From Epiperipatus broadwayi (taxonomy: Eukaryota > Onychophora > Udeonychophora > Euonychophora > Peripatidae): a DNA stretch of 64,000 nucleotides. Below, piece after piece: positions 12,871 through 24,327 of this stretch. The translations under genes were made by a program, and so were the position numbers. The DNA lies in assembly GCA_028023455.1 (NCBI GenBank), contig JAQFVV010006215.1, forward strand, positions 124,001-188,000, read 5' to 3'. The number at the start of each line of letters is the position of its first letter. Within the stretch, counting starts at the first letter, position 1. Below the pieces are notes generated by a model. The model had not been told where the DNA came from, searched no databases, and saw only the letters and a list, made by a program, of their open reading frames with translations.

Positions 12871-12923
12871 GACCTGGTCCAACTGATGAGTGCTAGTTTA
12901 GCATGAAATGCATCTTTGGAGTC
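12871..12923 (+). ncRNA. Type I hammerhead ribozyme motif (family B), well preserved
   Basis: Plus strand: CTGATGA at 12883-12889, stem II GTGCT (12890-12894) pairing fully with AGCAT (12900-12904) around loop AGTTT, GAAA at 12905-12908, one-pair stem III T/A around GC, cleavage triplet AUC ending at 12914. Helix I pairs CCAA with TTTGG with one mismatch, with a distal GAC/GTC segment. Predicted cleavage is after C12914. Activity is an inference. Confidence 0.62.
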
Positions 12924-13235
12924 ATTTGTCTTTTATTGTATCTTTATTTATATGAATTTAAAAAGAATGGGGAAGTATGGATGTTGTTTAATATATCTAT
13001 AAAGATATTACACATGGGAAAGAGAAAGGTGAATAAGTCCATGTGTGTGTATGTTTAAAATTAAAAAATCAGATATATTAATCTTTAACTGAGGTTTAAA
13101 GTTTATATCTGTGCTAGAGATAATCTCTAGTTTAGAAAATCATTAGTAATAATCATTATTGTATTTATCTGAGGTGGATGGTGTCAAAGTTGTGAGTGAA
13201 GTAAGTTTGACAGTGGTAAATAAAAATATAACAAA

Positions 13236-14202
13236 ACTATTTCTATAATAAAACATATAAAAAATAAAATAGACACAAACCAACCTCTCTTTAATAAAAG
13301 CAAATCAATATAAATACTCATGTAAAGAGGCTCTTTTGCTTTATAGGACTCCATATACTATGTGTATAAATATCATCTTATTCTAGGAAAACATCTGAAC
13401 TAGTTGGAAATTTTAAACAGATTACATAGTTTTGAAGAATCTATTTTCAGCAGTATCATTATGATATTCCTGCCTTTTTGCAAAGTTCATAATATAATAT
13501 ATGAAAATAGTTTATAAGTGTCTTGTGTCCAGTTTGAAATATTGTTTTCCTTCTGTAATCAACTATGACCTATATCAGTCCTTCCAATGCAGATATTAGT
13601 AAAAATTATTAAGAAAAGATAAACAAAACAAACAGATAGAAAGGCACAAAACAAATATAAAAATAATATGAAGAAACTGAAAAGGACTTTATTATATGCA
13701 TTTGAATTATGTAAAGCTAATTAAGATTTATGATATAGCTCTAAAATTAAATGTTAGAATAAATTATCTCAAGTAGTTGCAAACTTCCCCCTTCATGATA
13801 ATGAAGTGTTATTGCTTGGTCATGGTAGGCTTTGCTGAGTTATTCTGTCTTTGGGTAGAAAACTAAAATGCACCATTACTTACCAGTATTTAAAATAAAA
13901 AAAAATCACATTTATTTAGACATTTGGGACTATGCATGTTATTTATATATGGTATTTGGAAAGGTCACTGTTTCAAATACAGTACAAACATTACACATTA
14001 TTTATATATTTATAGATGATGCTGGAGGAAGTCATCACTGTAATATATTACATAATTCAGTATAAATACCTAATAATTTTTCTAATTATATATTCTAATT
14101 CAATACAGAAAGGCAGTTTTTTTTGTTAGTTCTCAACATTATCTTTGAATTGCTAAAAATTTTAAAATAAATTAAGATCATTATTTGTCTGTAAATTATT
14201 AT
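13236..14202. other. AT-rich non-coding stretch
   Basis: No credible gene. The open frame at 13868-14065 has local base composition and no recognisable features. Confidence 0.45.
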
Positions 14203-14300
14203 TAGCCAGGTCAGCGCAATCACCTTGCAAGCAAGCAGTTGGCTGCAGACGGTTGTTGCGCGTTCGCCTCGTGACCGATGCTATGACATATAAAAAAAAA
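14203..14300 (+). mobile_element. tRNA-derived SINE, 5' truncated
   Basis: Begins inside the A box (GCCAGGTCAGCGCAATC), carries 'caccttgcaagcaagcagt', a B-box-like GCGTTCGCCTCGTGACC, 'gatgctatgacat' and an A-rich tail. Same family as the copies at 10170, 15108 and 35161. Confidence 0.6.
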
Positions 14301-14544
14301 TTGTTTGATATTAAATACTCCCTCCCTCCATACCATTGTTTACTATTCAGGTTTTATTAAAAAAAGTTACACATCCAAATCAACGACCTGTGACTTTGTT
14401 TTTTGATTATTAAGAAGCAAACTTGAATGCCATCTTGTTAAATGAAAAAAGTACATCTTTATCTATATTTTATAGTAGTATAGTTTTTATTTAAATCTCT
14501 ATTTTGTATAAACTTTGATTAATATTTTTGAAATACAAGCATAA

Positions 14545-14880
14545 TTCATATACTTGGATCTTAAACGTAATTATAGAGGATTTGAACAAAGACTTTCAAG
14601 CTCTCATCAGCTATCCACTCTATCCGATTTAATTAAAACATAAGTATGAACAAGATAAATGATCTCCAATATACGTATTTTATGCTGAAACAGGACTCGG
14701 CAGTTGATCTAGATCATAATCTCTCTCACACATATATATCTTCAAACTTTAATGGATAGCCTTCAATATAACCCATCCTCCAACTTTTCAGCCACCCATC
14801 CAAATATACAAGTGAGAGATGATGATCTGGACCAATTGATGAGTTATAGTTCTGCATGAAATGCATACCAACAAAAGATT
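14545..14880. repeat. Family B element, decayed copy
   Basis: Left half matches the 6041 arm ('atttgaacaaagactttcaa', 'gatctccaatatacgtattt'); right half near 14820-14872 is an inverted match ('gatctggaccaattgatgag'). Both ribozyme cores are mutated: the right one reads TTGATGA, so the first core base is lost, and the left one has lost CTGATGA. Confidence 0.6.
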
Positions 14881-15107
14881 TTGGGTGTCCACATTTTTGA
14901 ATTTTTAACAGTGAAAAAAAAGTTCATTCCCCTTTAGAACTCAAACTCATGTACTTACATTGCCCAGGAAAAAGTTTTAGCAATTGAGCTAATGGAAATA
15001 TTATATTTGCAGAGGAAAATTTTATTATTTTCATTTAATACATTATTAATTAAAAGTAAGTATTTTCTACCAAAATTTGATATATTGTTCTGAAATAATA
15101 TTTAAGA

Positions 15108-15210
15108 GTCAAGCATTGGTGGCCGAGAGGTCAGCGACAACTGCTTTAAAGCAGTTGTCCTGGATTAGTGGGTTCGCTTCCCAGCTGATGCTACGACACA
15201 TGAGAAAAAA
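15108..15210 (+). mobile_element. tRNA-derived SINE with palindromic anticodon arm
   Basis: GTCAAGCATTGGTGGCCGAG begins the element; the A box TGGCCGAGAGG resembles Leu/Ser-type tRNAs, and GGGTTCGCTTCCC is a good B box. Between them lies a perfect 24-base palindrome (15135-15158, GACAACTGCTTT and its complement) in place of the anticodon arm. It ends in an A-rich tail; AATATTTAA occurs on both sides as a possible duplication. An open frame on the opposite strand is a shadow. Confidence 0.72.
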
Positions 15211-15502
15211 AATATTTAAAAAATATTTTGTAAAAATAATGAATGTGTAAATAAAAAACCTATACACGAATGTTTTTATATAGTAGATGATCACATGATA
15301 TTAAAATTTAGAATTTATTTGTTAGAGGGTGTATTTTTTTTCACATCTTATTATTAAATTATAATTTTTGTCAGATTTTTTGTAGTTTTAACCATTTTTA
15401 AAAATAATATGTAAGTATAACTAAAAAGTAAAAAATAAGATAACTTTTTTTATAGTAATGCTTTTATGTAAATAGCTTAATAAAAAGTACAAAATATCAA
15501 AT

Positions 15503-15771
15503 TAATCAACAAAATAATTTGCCACTTGGGTTAATTTGCCATTCTTGGAAAATATCAAAGCTCTTAAGAATCTAAACTTATTATAAAACAATTGGAAATT
15601 TCAGGAATATTGCCATTTCATAAAAGCATTTTCAGCCTTTTATGACTTATTTGAGCCTCAAATGCTTTTATGAAACTATTCCTGAAATTTCCAATTGTTT
15701 TATAACAAGTTTAGATTCTTAAGATCTCTGATACTGTATTTTCCAAGAATGGCAAATTATTTTATTGATTA
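15503..15771. repeat. Foldback element (about 120-bp arms)
   Basis: Left arm 'aatcaacaaaataatttgcc' pairs with the right end '…ttattttattgatt'. The left arm has a 17-bp internal duplication (…ttgcca…ttgcca…). The loop lies near 15640. No hammerhead core is seen, so this is a separate family. Confidence 0.75.
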
Positions 15772-17371
15772 CTTTATTTTTTACTTTTTAGCCAGCATTA
15801 TTTTTAAAAAATCATATTAAGCAGAGAGTATTAAAAGATGTGTGATAATGATTTTATGTATTATGCAGAGAAAATTAAAATAAATTTTAATTTATGAGAT
15901 AATCACTTTTTAAAGATCTTTTATTATAAAAAATGAATCTTACTCAATACTTTCAGAATATTGATTTTATGACTAATTGACTAGAATAGATTTTAAAATT
16001 GGATCTACTAAATGGACATTATCATGCCAAATTCATGCTTCATCTGGTTTATTTTCACTAGCCCTATTATTAACAAGTATAATGATGGATTGCAGGTCTA
16101 TTATGGATAGGTCTATCAAATTAAGGGAGACAACTACTTGTATTTATTTCATACACTGATAGTGCGAGCAGGAATAATACGCTTTCACAATTGGCAAGAG
16201 GCTTCATAGTTCCAGATAATGATGACCAGTATGCTAAGAAAAGGTTTTACCATCTCATGGTGAGATTTTCAACTATAGTATGTGTTTCCATATCAGCTTA
16301 AACAAAAATGTACATTTGAATAACTTTTTAAATCACTAAGAAACACCATTCTTAGATTAATTCTTGAATAGCTGTTGGCAAAGTCTCATAACTGGTGAAA
16401 TGAGCCATGGGTTAATTCTTCTCATTCAATTTTTTTAAAATTTCTTTCCCTGAGTCTTTGTTTTTGTTAAAGTTACAGTTCTATTAAGGTACTCCACTGC
16501 TTAAAAGATAGAAAGGAAAGAAATAGAAGTGGAACATTGCAAAAAACAAAAAAAAAATCAGACTTGGATTTTTTTGATAACTTCCACCTTTTAAGAATTT
16601 ATGATTATAAATGGAACCTGCAAATTCTCCATTTTTCTTTAAAACAATATTATTTATACATTGTTTGTGTCCTCTAGAGATTATTTTCATAAATCCTTTT
16701 AAATAAATGCATTGGGATGGTCAATTAATATACAAACTCAATGTGTAGATCCCATTTTTGATAAAGCTGAAATTAAATCTATCACTTCTTTCTTTTATAT
16801 ATTCATTTTACAAGATGTGCAGGAAGTTCATATAGACAGACTATTTTAATTATGGTCTGGACAAGTAAACAATACCCCATCTCTAATAAAATGAGATAAT
16901 GAAAATGTGAATACACATTTCCATTTCTCATTGTCACATTTAATCCTTGTTCTAGATGTATATTCACTAATCCATAAGAAAAAAAAACATACATCTACTC
17001 ATTTTTTCTTTGGAAGATCAGATCAGCATTTACCCATCAAGAGAATGAATTTATATCCATGATTGTAGGATATATAAGAAACCACCACTGACCCTAAGAT
17101 ACATAATACTGGCATGGACACCAAGGGAGCTATCTCAATTTTAAAACAATAAGAAACACAAAAGAAACAGATCAATGTGATATCCTTACTCACAATGAAT
17201 CTCAGAGACTTAGAAAGTGATTTATTTACATAGAGAACTAAGAATTGATAATTCACCACACATATGACAATGCTTCATTAGGTCTTAGAGACTAATCTAC
17301 AGTAGCAACATATTAGGATCTACTAAATATTTTGCCCTACTCTTCTGACTAGAGACTTAGAGGTGAATTAT
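15772..17371. other. Non-coding stretch
   Basis: Several minus-strand open frames of 60-80 codons (16484-16690, 16803-16994, 17023-17259) follow one another in different frames, with AT-driven composition and no recognisable motif. I see no supported gene. Confidence 0.4.
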
Positions 17372-17385
17372 TATTATTAATGATA

Positions 17386-17462
<77 letters not shown>
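17372..17462 (+). repeat. (AAT)n microsatellite
   Basis: About 27-30 nearly pure AAT units. Confidence 0.95.
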
Positions 17463-17464
<2 letters not shown>

Positions 17465-17959
17465 TAAAGTTATATAAGAGATTGGTATGTGTGATAGAAC
17501 TGAACATGAGTACCATGATAACATTGAGCCCTCAAGTCAATGTTTAAATCTTATCCCATCACTTGAAAAGAAAGCAAAAATAAACAAGCTCTCATAGTAC
17601 AAAGCTGCATTTTTTCATCAAAAATATTATAATTATTATTATTTATTTTTAAATAAATTTATTTCTCCTGAAATCAATCACTAGTTATTTATCTTGGGTA
17701 GTTACCAAGAGTTGGCTTTTCTTATCCTCCATATAGGAATCAAACCTTTCTTCTCTCTAGTTATTTTTTATTGGTCTAAATATTCTCATTCAGAATGACC
17801 TTGAAAATTTTCTGATGTTTCTTGGGGTTCTATAAAAAAGCTGATTATTAAAGTGTCATTATGATTTTGAGAAGTATTAGTAGTATTAAAATGTATATAC
17901 AACTAAAACATGGGCATTATTTTGTAAGTGGCTGCAAGTTATAGTCAACTTTTCTGCCA

Positions 17960-18560
17960 TTTAGTTCAAATTAAGGTAGCATTCTAAAGTATTTAAGTGT
18001 CCTACAGATGGTTCACTAACCAGATCTTTAAATATTTTAAGAAATTGATTTACACCATACTTACTATAAACCTCAGTATTAGACTTTGATGATTCATTCA
18101 CCATTGATTTTATTATGCCCTTCTGATTTTTCTTCTGTATAGATCATTCTAGTGACATTTTCTTGTTTTTCTAGGTGGTTTTTATCTTATCTAGCTGATA
18201 TATCACAGCTGCCTTAAATTCATTATTTTCTTTGCAATAATCTTTTATACCTTTCTCATTGTAACTCTCTTTCTCTTCAACATGCAGTTTTAAATCACTC
18301 TCTTGTTATTAGTTTATTATACTTTCCCTGATGTCTGATATATTTCTGCTATTTTCACTATTACATTCTCTTATTTGGAATTCTATCTTTCCCATCCTTT
18401 AATCTTGTTCATCTTATTTTTCTTTCAACCCATTAAAATCTTCTTTCCACTTTTTACATGTATTTATCATACTTTGATTCTCTACTTTTATCTCTTCTCT
18501 TACTTCATTTAACCTCATCATCATTATTTGTTGGTAATTTATAGATTTATAACCATAAAT
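17960..18560 (-). pseudogene. Decayed coiled-coil ORF, probably retroelement ORF1
   Basis: Read on minus, one frame continues with only scattered stops from about 18545 to 17990. It includes RLNEVREEIKVENQSM, KKWKEDFNGLKEK, MGKIEFQIRECNSENSRNIS, further K/E/N/Q-rich sequence and a final NQFLKIFKDLV segment. The residue spacing suggests a long coiled coil, as in ORF1 proteins of some LINEs or a cytoskeletal protein. Stops about every 40-60 residues show decay. Identity is not established. Confidence 0.35.
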
Positions 18561-18654
18561 TTCATTGCAAATTCTATTTTCAAAGAAGTATACTTTCATT
18601 AGCAAATATTTACATTGATATATCCAAAAAACTATTATTAATACTAGTACCAAA

Positions 18655-19115
18655 TTCTCCATACAGAGTGTCATCAAGCGCAAGACTTTGTAATCAATGG
18701 ATGCAGAAAGGTTTGTGTATAAAATCCCTAACTAGTGCCTACTCATCGAACATCCCCAAACTAGTTTCTTACTTATGGTTTTTATCAGTTAGAAGTCTTG
18801 GATTTGAGATCACTGCACCTAGACTTTAGGATCTAATGCAATACTCCAGCAGTTATCTTCTACCTATTTTATTAATTATAAAGCTAGGATCCTAAGATAA
18901 AAACACTATAATGTTTCCAACTCAAGCCCATTCACTTGCTAGTCATATAGATTTGAACTCAGTTCAGAATCCACACATTTAGGTGTCTTTGGTTTTCTAA
19001 AATCCACAGTCACCATTATCCTATGGGCAATATAGTTATAAAAGCATCAAAACATCATATGATCACCATTTCATATGCTTACATATGCTGTTAATAAGAG
19101 TGCTAAACTCTCCAA
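18655..19115 (+). mobile_element. Family A element, long form, decayed
   Basis: 'ctccatacagagtgtcatca' starts the body. The ribozyme region at about 18757-18798 (minus) reads with the core mutated to CTGATAA. A long internal section follows ('ggatctaatgcaatactcc', 'aaacactataatg'), then the end module 'aacatcatatgatcaccatt' and a partial inverted start. It shares its internal section with 20543-21108. Confidence 0.65.
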
Positions 19116-20529
19116 CACTTAATGGAACTGCCAGTATTCTATGGAAACATTATTGTGTTACCATCTACCACATTTTTATGTTTTACATTATATGTGGTGC
19201 CATCTACTAGATTTTTACACTTCACATTTTTAGAATTTCATATTGAATGTGTGATATGAAAATCTAGATATTGATAATGTGTTTAAAATATACAAAGTGA
19301 GGAAAAATTATAAAATAGAAAGATAAAATAAACATGTAATTTTTAAAAAAATTAAATGAAAGGACTATGTATTAAATTAATTACCATCTATCAAAAATTG
19401 TAAAATGCCCTCTGGTGGATGCTACTGACAAATTGAAAACCATTGTTTAAGCCAGGTGAAGATAGCATTGTTATTTAATGATGTTTGGCTTTGTATTGTT
19501 TGTAGTAATATTTATAACTTTTATATGTTGCGCACAGACCTATGAATTGGATGATCATTTCCTAGTTCTTAGGATTGACTTTTGGGCTGCACATTGTTAC
19601 AATATATATATAATTACAATAAAAATAAATATAATGGTAATTAACTATTATATACAATCTTTCAATCCACAGAAGTATTTTCAGTAAATTCTTTAACCTG
19701 CCTCAACTGCCATTAAATTAAAAAACGGAAGCAAACATCATCAAATCAAATCCCATGAATCCCGAATTTTAATGTTAGCAACTTGCCTATTAATTATATT
19801 CAATTTATTTCTATTTATTAAAATTGCTTCTCTAATTTTTTTTTTATTATGGTTTCTGTCTTCATGAAAAAACTTAACACTTTCAATATCAAACTTAAAT
19901 TTATATTTATTATTTTTTATTGTTTTTACAATAGTTTTTTAATCAACAGACATTTTATATACATATAATAAATTTTTTAATTTTTAAATGTGCTATTGAA
20001 TAAATAAAGTATATTCTGACAAAGTAGACTTATTATTATTACATTTTAAACTTTTTATTATTATAATGTATTTAATAATATCAAAATTCTATAGAAATAC
20101 TAATATAATCGTGAAAAGGTTTCTCTAGAGAACAGTATAAATTAAGATTTTAAATCTATGAAATAGCAAAACACTGAATTCATTAGATTCTTTAAGATAG
20201 TTCTCACTTTTCAAAATGTATTATGTTTATTAAAACTAAAAACCAAGTAAGAAAGGACTGACTGTATAGGTTAATAGAGAAAAACTTGTATAACCTCAGG
20301 GATATTAATTAATAATTGATTTCCTGGCAACATCAAAAGGCAAAGTTATATCTATTTACATGGATATAATCTCTTTATTGTAATCTTTATCAATTTAAAA
20401 ATTCATGGAAATATTTAATTCATCACATATATATATATTTTAATACAATATTTTAGATGGAAATCTTGAATGTGTGAAGTTATTCATTTAAATTTATATA
20501 TATATCTAACAGATTTCAGTATGGATAAG
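19116..20529. other. AT-rich non-coding stretch
   Basis: No gene supported. Open frame 19478-19687 is AT-driven. Confidence 0.4.
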
Positions 20530-20542
20530 TGTGTAAAGATCT

Positions 20543-21108
20543 TTTTTTCACAGATGCAAAATTCTCCATACAATAGCACCACTCATTGCAAACCAGAATA
20601 ATCAATGGATGCAGGAAGGTTTGTGCATAAAATGCCTATCTAATGTCTACTCATCCAATATTCCCAGACTAGTTTCTAGCTTGTGGCTTTCATCAGTGAG
20701 GAGTCTTGAATCTGAGAGCACTGCACCTAGATCTTAGGATCTAATGCGACCCTCCAACAGCCATGTTTTACTTTTTTAACTAACTATAAAGATTTGAGTC
20801 CAAAATGAAAACACAATAATGTTTTCAAGCTAAGTTCATCAGCTTGTATAGTTGTATAGAGTTCAGCATCCATACTTTTAGATCTTTGGTTCTTTAATAA
20901 GCATAGTCACCAGAATCCTACGGACAGAATTGGTATTAAACCATTAAACATCACATGATCACCATCCTTTAGGTTTACACAATCTGTTTTTTACAGAGGC
21001 ATCCATTGATTACTCTGGTTTGCACTGAGTGGTGATACTGTATGGAGAGTTTTGCCTCTGTGAAAAACATTGTGAAAGCCTAAAGAATGGTGATCATGTG
21101 ATATTTGA
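20543..21108 (+). mobile_element. Family A element, most complete copy, 13-bp TSD
   Basis: Flanked by the perfect direct repeat TGTGTAAAGATCT at 20530-20542 and 21109-21121. Order: start module (cacagatgcaaaattctcc), body, ribozyme motif on minus (20661-20702), a 230-bp internal region, 'aaacatcacatgatcacc' end module, then a partial inverted repeat of the start and end ('ggtgatcatgtgatattt'). About 566 bp. No ORF. This copy defines the family best. Confidence 0.8.
20661..20702 (-). ncRNA. Type I hammerhead ribozyme motif (family A)
   Basis: Minus strand: helix I 5' strand TCCTCA, core CTGATGA (20690-20696), short stem II AGC/GCT around CACAA, GAAA (20673-20676), mini stem III C/G around TA, cleavage triplet GUC (20667-20669), then UGGGAA. 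Four helix I pairs remain here; the family consensus UGGGGA would give six. All core bases are intact. Confidence 0.58.
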
Positions 21109-21121
21109 TGTGTAAAGATCT

Positions 21122-23489
21122 GGTATTGCTGATGAAGATATTATAGCCTAGAAATTAGTTTAGTAAATTTTAGTTGTTCATAATTTATAATTTAAAAGTT
21201 TAATATTTTATAAATTTAAAAAATATTTCAGATTTTGAAAAATAGAATGCTACTTAATATTGTTATAATACTTTCATAGTATTATATGAAAATGTGCTTG
21301 TATTTTATGTGATGTAGAATTATTTAGGATTTAAACAGTAGTTAGAGGAATGTCATTTATTTCTCAAGGAGAAAAATCTCAAATTATTAGAAAGAGATCA
21401 ATATAGGATATCAGTCATCAATAAATATTTATCACTTAATTAGAAGAGCACTGAAGATGTGTATTATCATTCTCACGAGTCTCAAACAAATATTTGATTA
21501 TGGTTGTTATATAAATTTGATAAATATTATCTTGGAAGGTGACAGTGTTTTGAAAAAGTATATCCACTATCAGTTAATCTAAATTTTTCAAAATATATAA
21601 CTGGCATACAAATGCAATGTGTTCATTCAGAATAAATATTGAATCAAGGGGATATTTGGATATGTCAGTCCAAATCACGAGTAATTTCACTAACATGTTT
21701 TAAAACATGAAAGCTTAGTCTGATTCATAGCTGTCATTTTGTGAAATCCAAATTAAACTTTTCTAGCAATTGGTAAATGCATAAATGATGAATCACTCGA
21801 CTATAAAATATTTCCAATCACCAGTTATTGAATTCTGATGCTTTTGGCGCTATACTTCGATATCCTATCTTTCCCATCAATAGCTTTGGAATGACAACTT
21901 GTGAATGAAGATTACAATTTATTTTGATGGGCATTTAATGTTCAGAAATGTGTTTACTTATGAATTGATTTGTTTTACTATGGTTTCGTGTCTTTTGACT
22001 AAAATATTTTGTAATGCTAATCATTCCTTCTTGTAAACGATGATATATGATTAGTAGCTGGTTTTATTAAGCAGTTTCATCATTTTATCTTTAGTGAATA
22101 CAAACATCATTTTGTGTCCTATTAATTTTAAAAAATTAAACATTTCAGTAGTCTTGTTACTAATGTTTCAATTAATCACGAGACAAATCGTTTTTTTTTA
22201 AAACTCAGACAAAATAGTTTTACCTTTCATAGGCTAAGGAAATTGAAGTCAATTTCCCATCAAATAGTTTTTATTGCATTTGTATTTTAAAATCCTGTGC
22301 TATATGATATATAAAATATAGTGTTGATATGTCAAAATGTATCTTGCAATTAATGTTATACAATATATATATAATAAACTTGTTTGATGTCAAACTTCAA
22401 ATTATGTTTGCATTTATACTACATATATTTATACTATATTAAGAGAGAGAATATTGAATTATTTAGTATGTATATTAGAATATAAAAATATTACTGGATT
22501 AAAATAGTATGTAAATGCAAATGATTTTAAATATATGTCTAAAGTTCCAAGAAGATAATTTAGTATATCTTCAGATACTTTAATCAAATTTATTCTAAGT
22601 AGTTGAATTGATAATTATTATTATTGTGACATTCTTATTAAGAACGCCACAATAATAAAAAATATTAACTTTGTATGCTAGTATTTAAAAAATAATTAAT
22701 TAATTTTTATTTTTAAATTATATTTGCAGTCAACTTTAGTTTATATTCCTTTTAAATATTTCTGCGAAGCAGGATAATAATTTATCTGGTTTTGACAGTT
22801 TTCTTTGACAGTGATATTAATTATTTTTTAAAAAAGGAAAATTTAAAAATTAAAGTTGAAAAATAATAATATTACAAAAAACTCGGAACAAACTATTGGT
22901 TAATTTAACGTTTAGAACTTTTTTAAAAATATTAAAATTTCTTTCCTAAAACATATTTTTAATGGAATTAATTTTTACTTATGTTATTATTTCTTTTTTT
23001 GTTTAAAATAAAGTTGATTTTCTTTTTGCGGGATATCTGAATGTTCACGTTAATCAATTATTATAATTTTGTTTGTCTACGTACTCCGATATACAACTAT
23101 TTGTAATAATTATAAACGAATGTTTTAAAAAAAATAATATATATTAAAACAACTTATTTTTAAATCTTAAATAAGTTTATCATAGTCAGTTTTAAACCAA
23201 CGTAATTTAGAAAAAAAAACATAAAAAACTTAAATGTAAGCTTTGTCGATGAATAATCCATCCAATTGTAATAATAACGTAAATATTTCTACAAAATCAG
23301 ATATCCTGAATTACGTTTATTTGACATTCTGAGATGTTCTTTTTAATTTACTTTGTTTTTGCAACATTTTTTGGGCCTATTTGTAGCTCTCTATCGTGTT
23401 TTATCAACCATATTTACCTAATGAAAGTAAAGTTGTAATAATTAAATTTGTAAAGCGCATAGTCGTTACATAAAGTAATATATATTTAG
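21122..23489. other. AT-rich non-coding stretch
   Basis: No gene found. A small hairpin lies at 22617-22658 (TTATTATTGTG … CACAATAATAA). Confidence 0.45.
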
Positions 23490-23600
23490 GCTATAACATT
23501 AAGACCATGCGCTTGAAAAACGATAATAGGGACCTCTACAAATCTTAACACAAGATTTATTTAAAAGACGAGCGTAATTAATATTAATATAACATAAACT
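23490..23600 (+). repeat. Dispersed repeat, also at 4170-4290
   Basis: Shares 'ggct.taac.t.aaga…tgcg', 'gatagtagggacctctaca' (here gataatagggacctctaca) and 'ttaacacaag' in order with 4170-4290. Nature unknown. Confidence 0.4.
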
Positions 23601-23714
23601 AGATTTGCCTCTCCCACAAAAACTATGCTAAAAATTTACCAGAAAAGAACTCTTTAGGAAATTTGGTTACTGTTTACTCTCTTCACATATCCAGCTCTTT
23701 TTAAAACAGTAGCA

Positions 23715-23935
23715 AATTTTTCCATATATCTATGCTACCCAGTGCAAGCTGTAATAATCCATAGATGCTAGAAAGTTGTGTATCATGATTTCTATCCAAT
23801 GCCTTTTAACCCAATGACTATTTTCTAGATTGTGGCTTTCACCAGTAAGAAACCTTGGGTCTGGAACAGTTACCATGGATATTTGGATCTACTGCATCAC
23901 TCCAGTGATATTTTAATGGTTTAATATTTCTTGTT
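23715..23935 (+). mobile_element. Family A element, decayed copy
   Basis: Matches the body ('gctacccagtgcaagc', 'taataatccatagatgc') and the ribozyme segment 'tctagattgtggctttcacc'. On the minus strand the core now reads CTGGTGA, so it is probably inactive. Ends near 'atggtttaatatt'. The nearby minus-strand open frame 23839-24072 overlaps this repeat and is spurious. Confidence 0.6.
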
Positions 23936-24327
23936 AGAATGATAGACACAATATCACTATATCCAGAAAGGTGAAGTTGATAGTAATATAAAAGAAAAGA
24001 AACAATATTTATTAATATAAACAATACAAAATTAAGAGTCCCATCAAGCACATTTTCCTGTATGAAATACAACCATTATTAAAGACAATTTGGTGCCAAT
24101 ACTCTCATGTATTAAAAGGCCAAACTCAACTTGACATTATTATACACAAAAATATGAGCATAAGTGTAGGATAACCTTCCATAACAGTTATTGAATTTGT
24201 TTACAATGCAATAGATAGGTTCAGAAATTAATAACAAGAATGTAGGTCTTCTGTACACTATTTATTGAGTTTGTAGAAAACTATGTTATTCCTCTCCTTC
24301 ACTTTCTTAGCATATCTTCATATAATC

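Larger units (their letters stand above)
12105..13235. repeat. Family B three-arm foldback
   Basis: 12291-13233 is a palindrome of about 940 bp centred near 12762: the left end 'tgttacatttttattcacca' is matched by its complement at the right end. Upstream, 12109-12331 is a further direct copy of 12497-12718. So the unit is one extra partial arm followed by a full inverted pair. Each of the three arms carries a hammerhead-like core ('ctgatga … gaaat'), two on minus and one on plus. The only open frames inside are short. Confidence 0.8.

Noticed and set aside
16484-17259. Three consecutive minus-strand open frames
   Set aside because: Different frames, AT-driven composition and no motif; not convincing as one broken gene.
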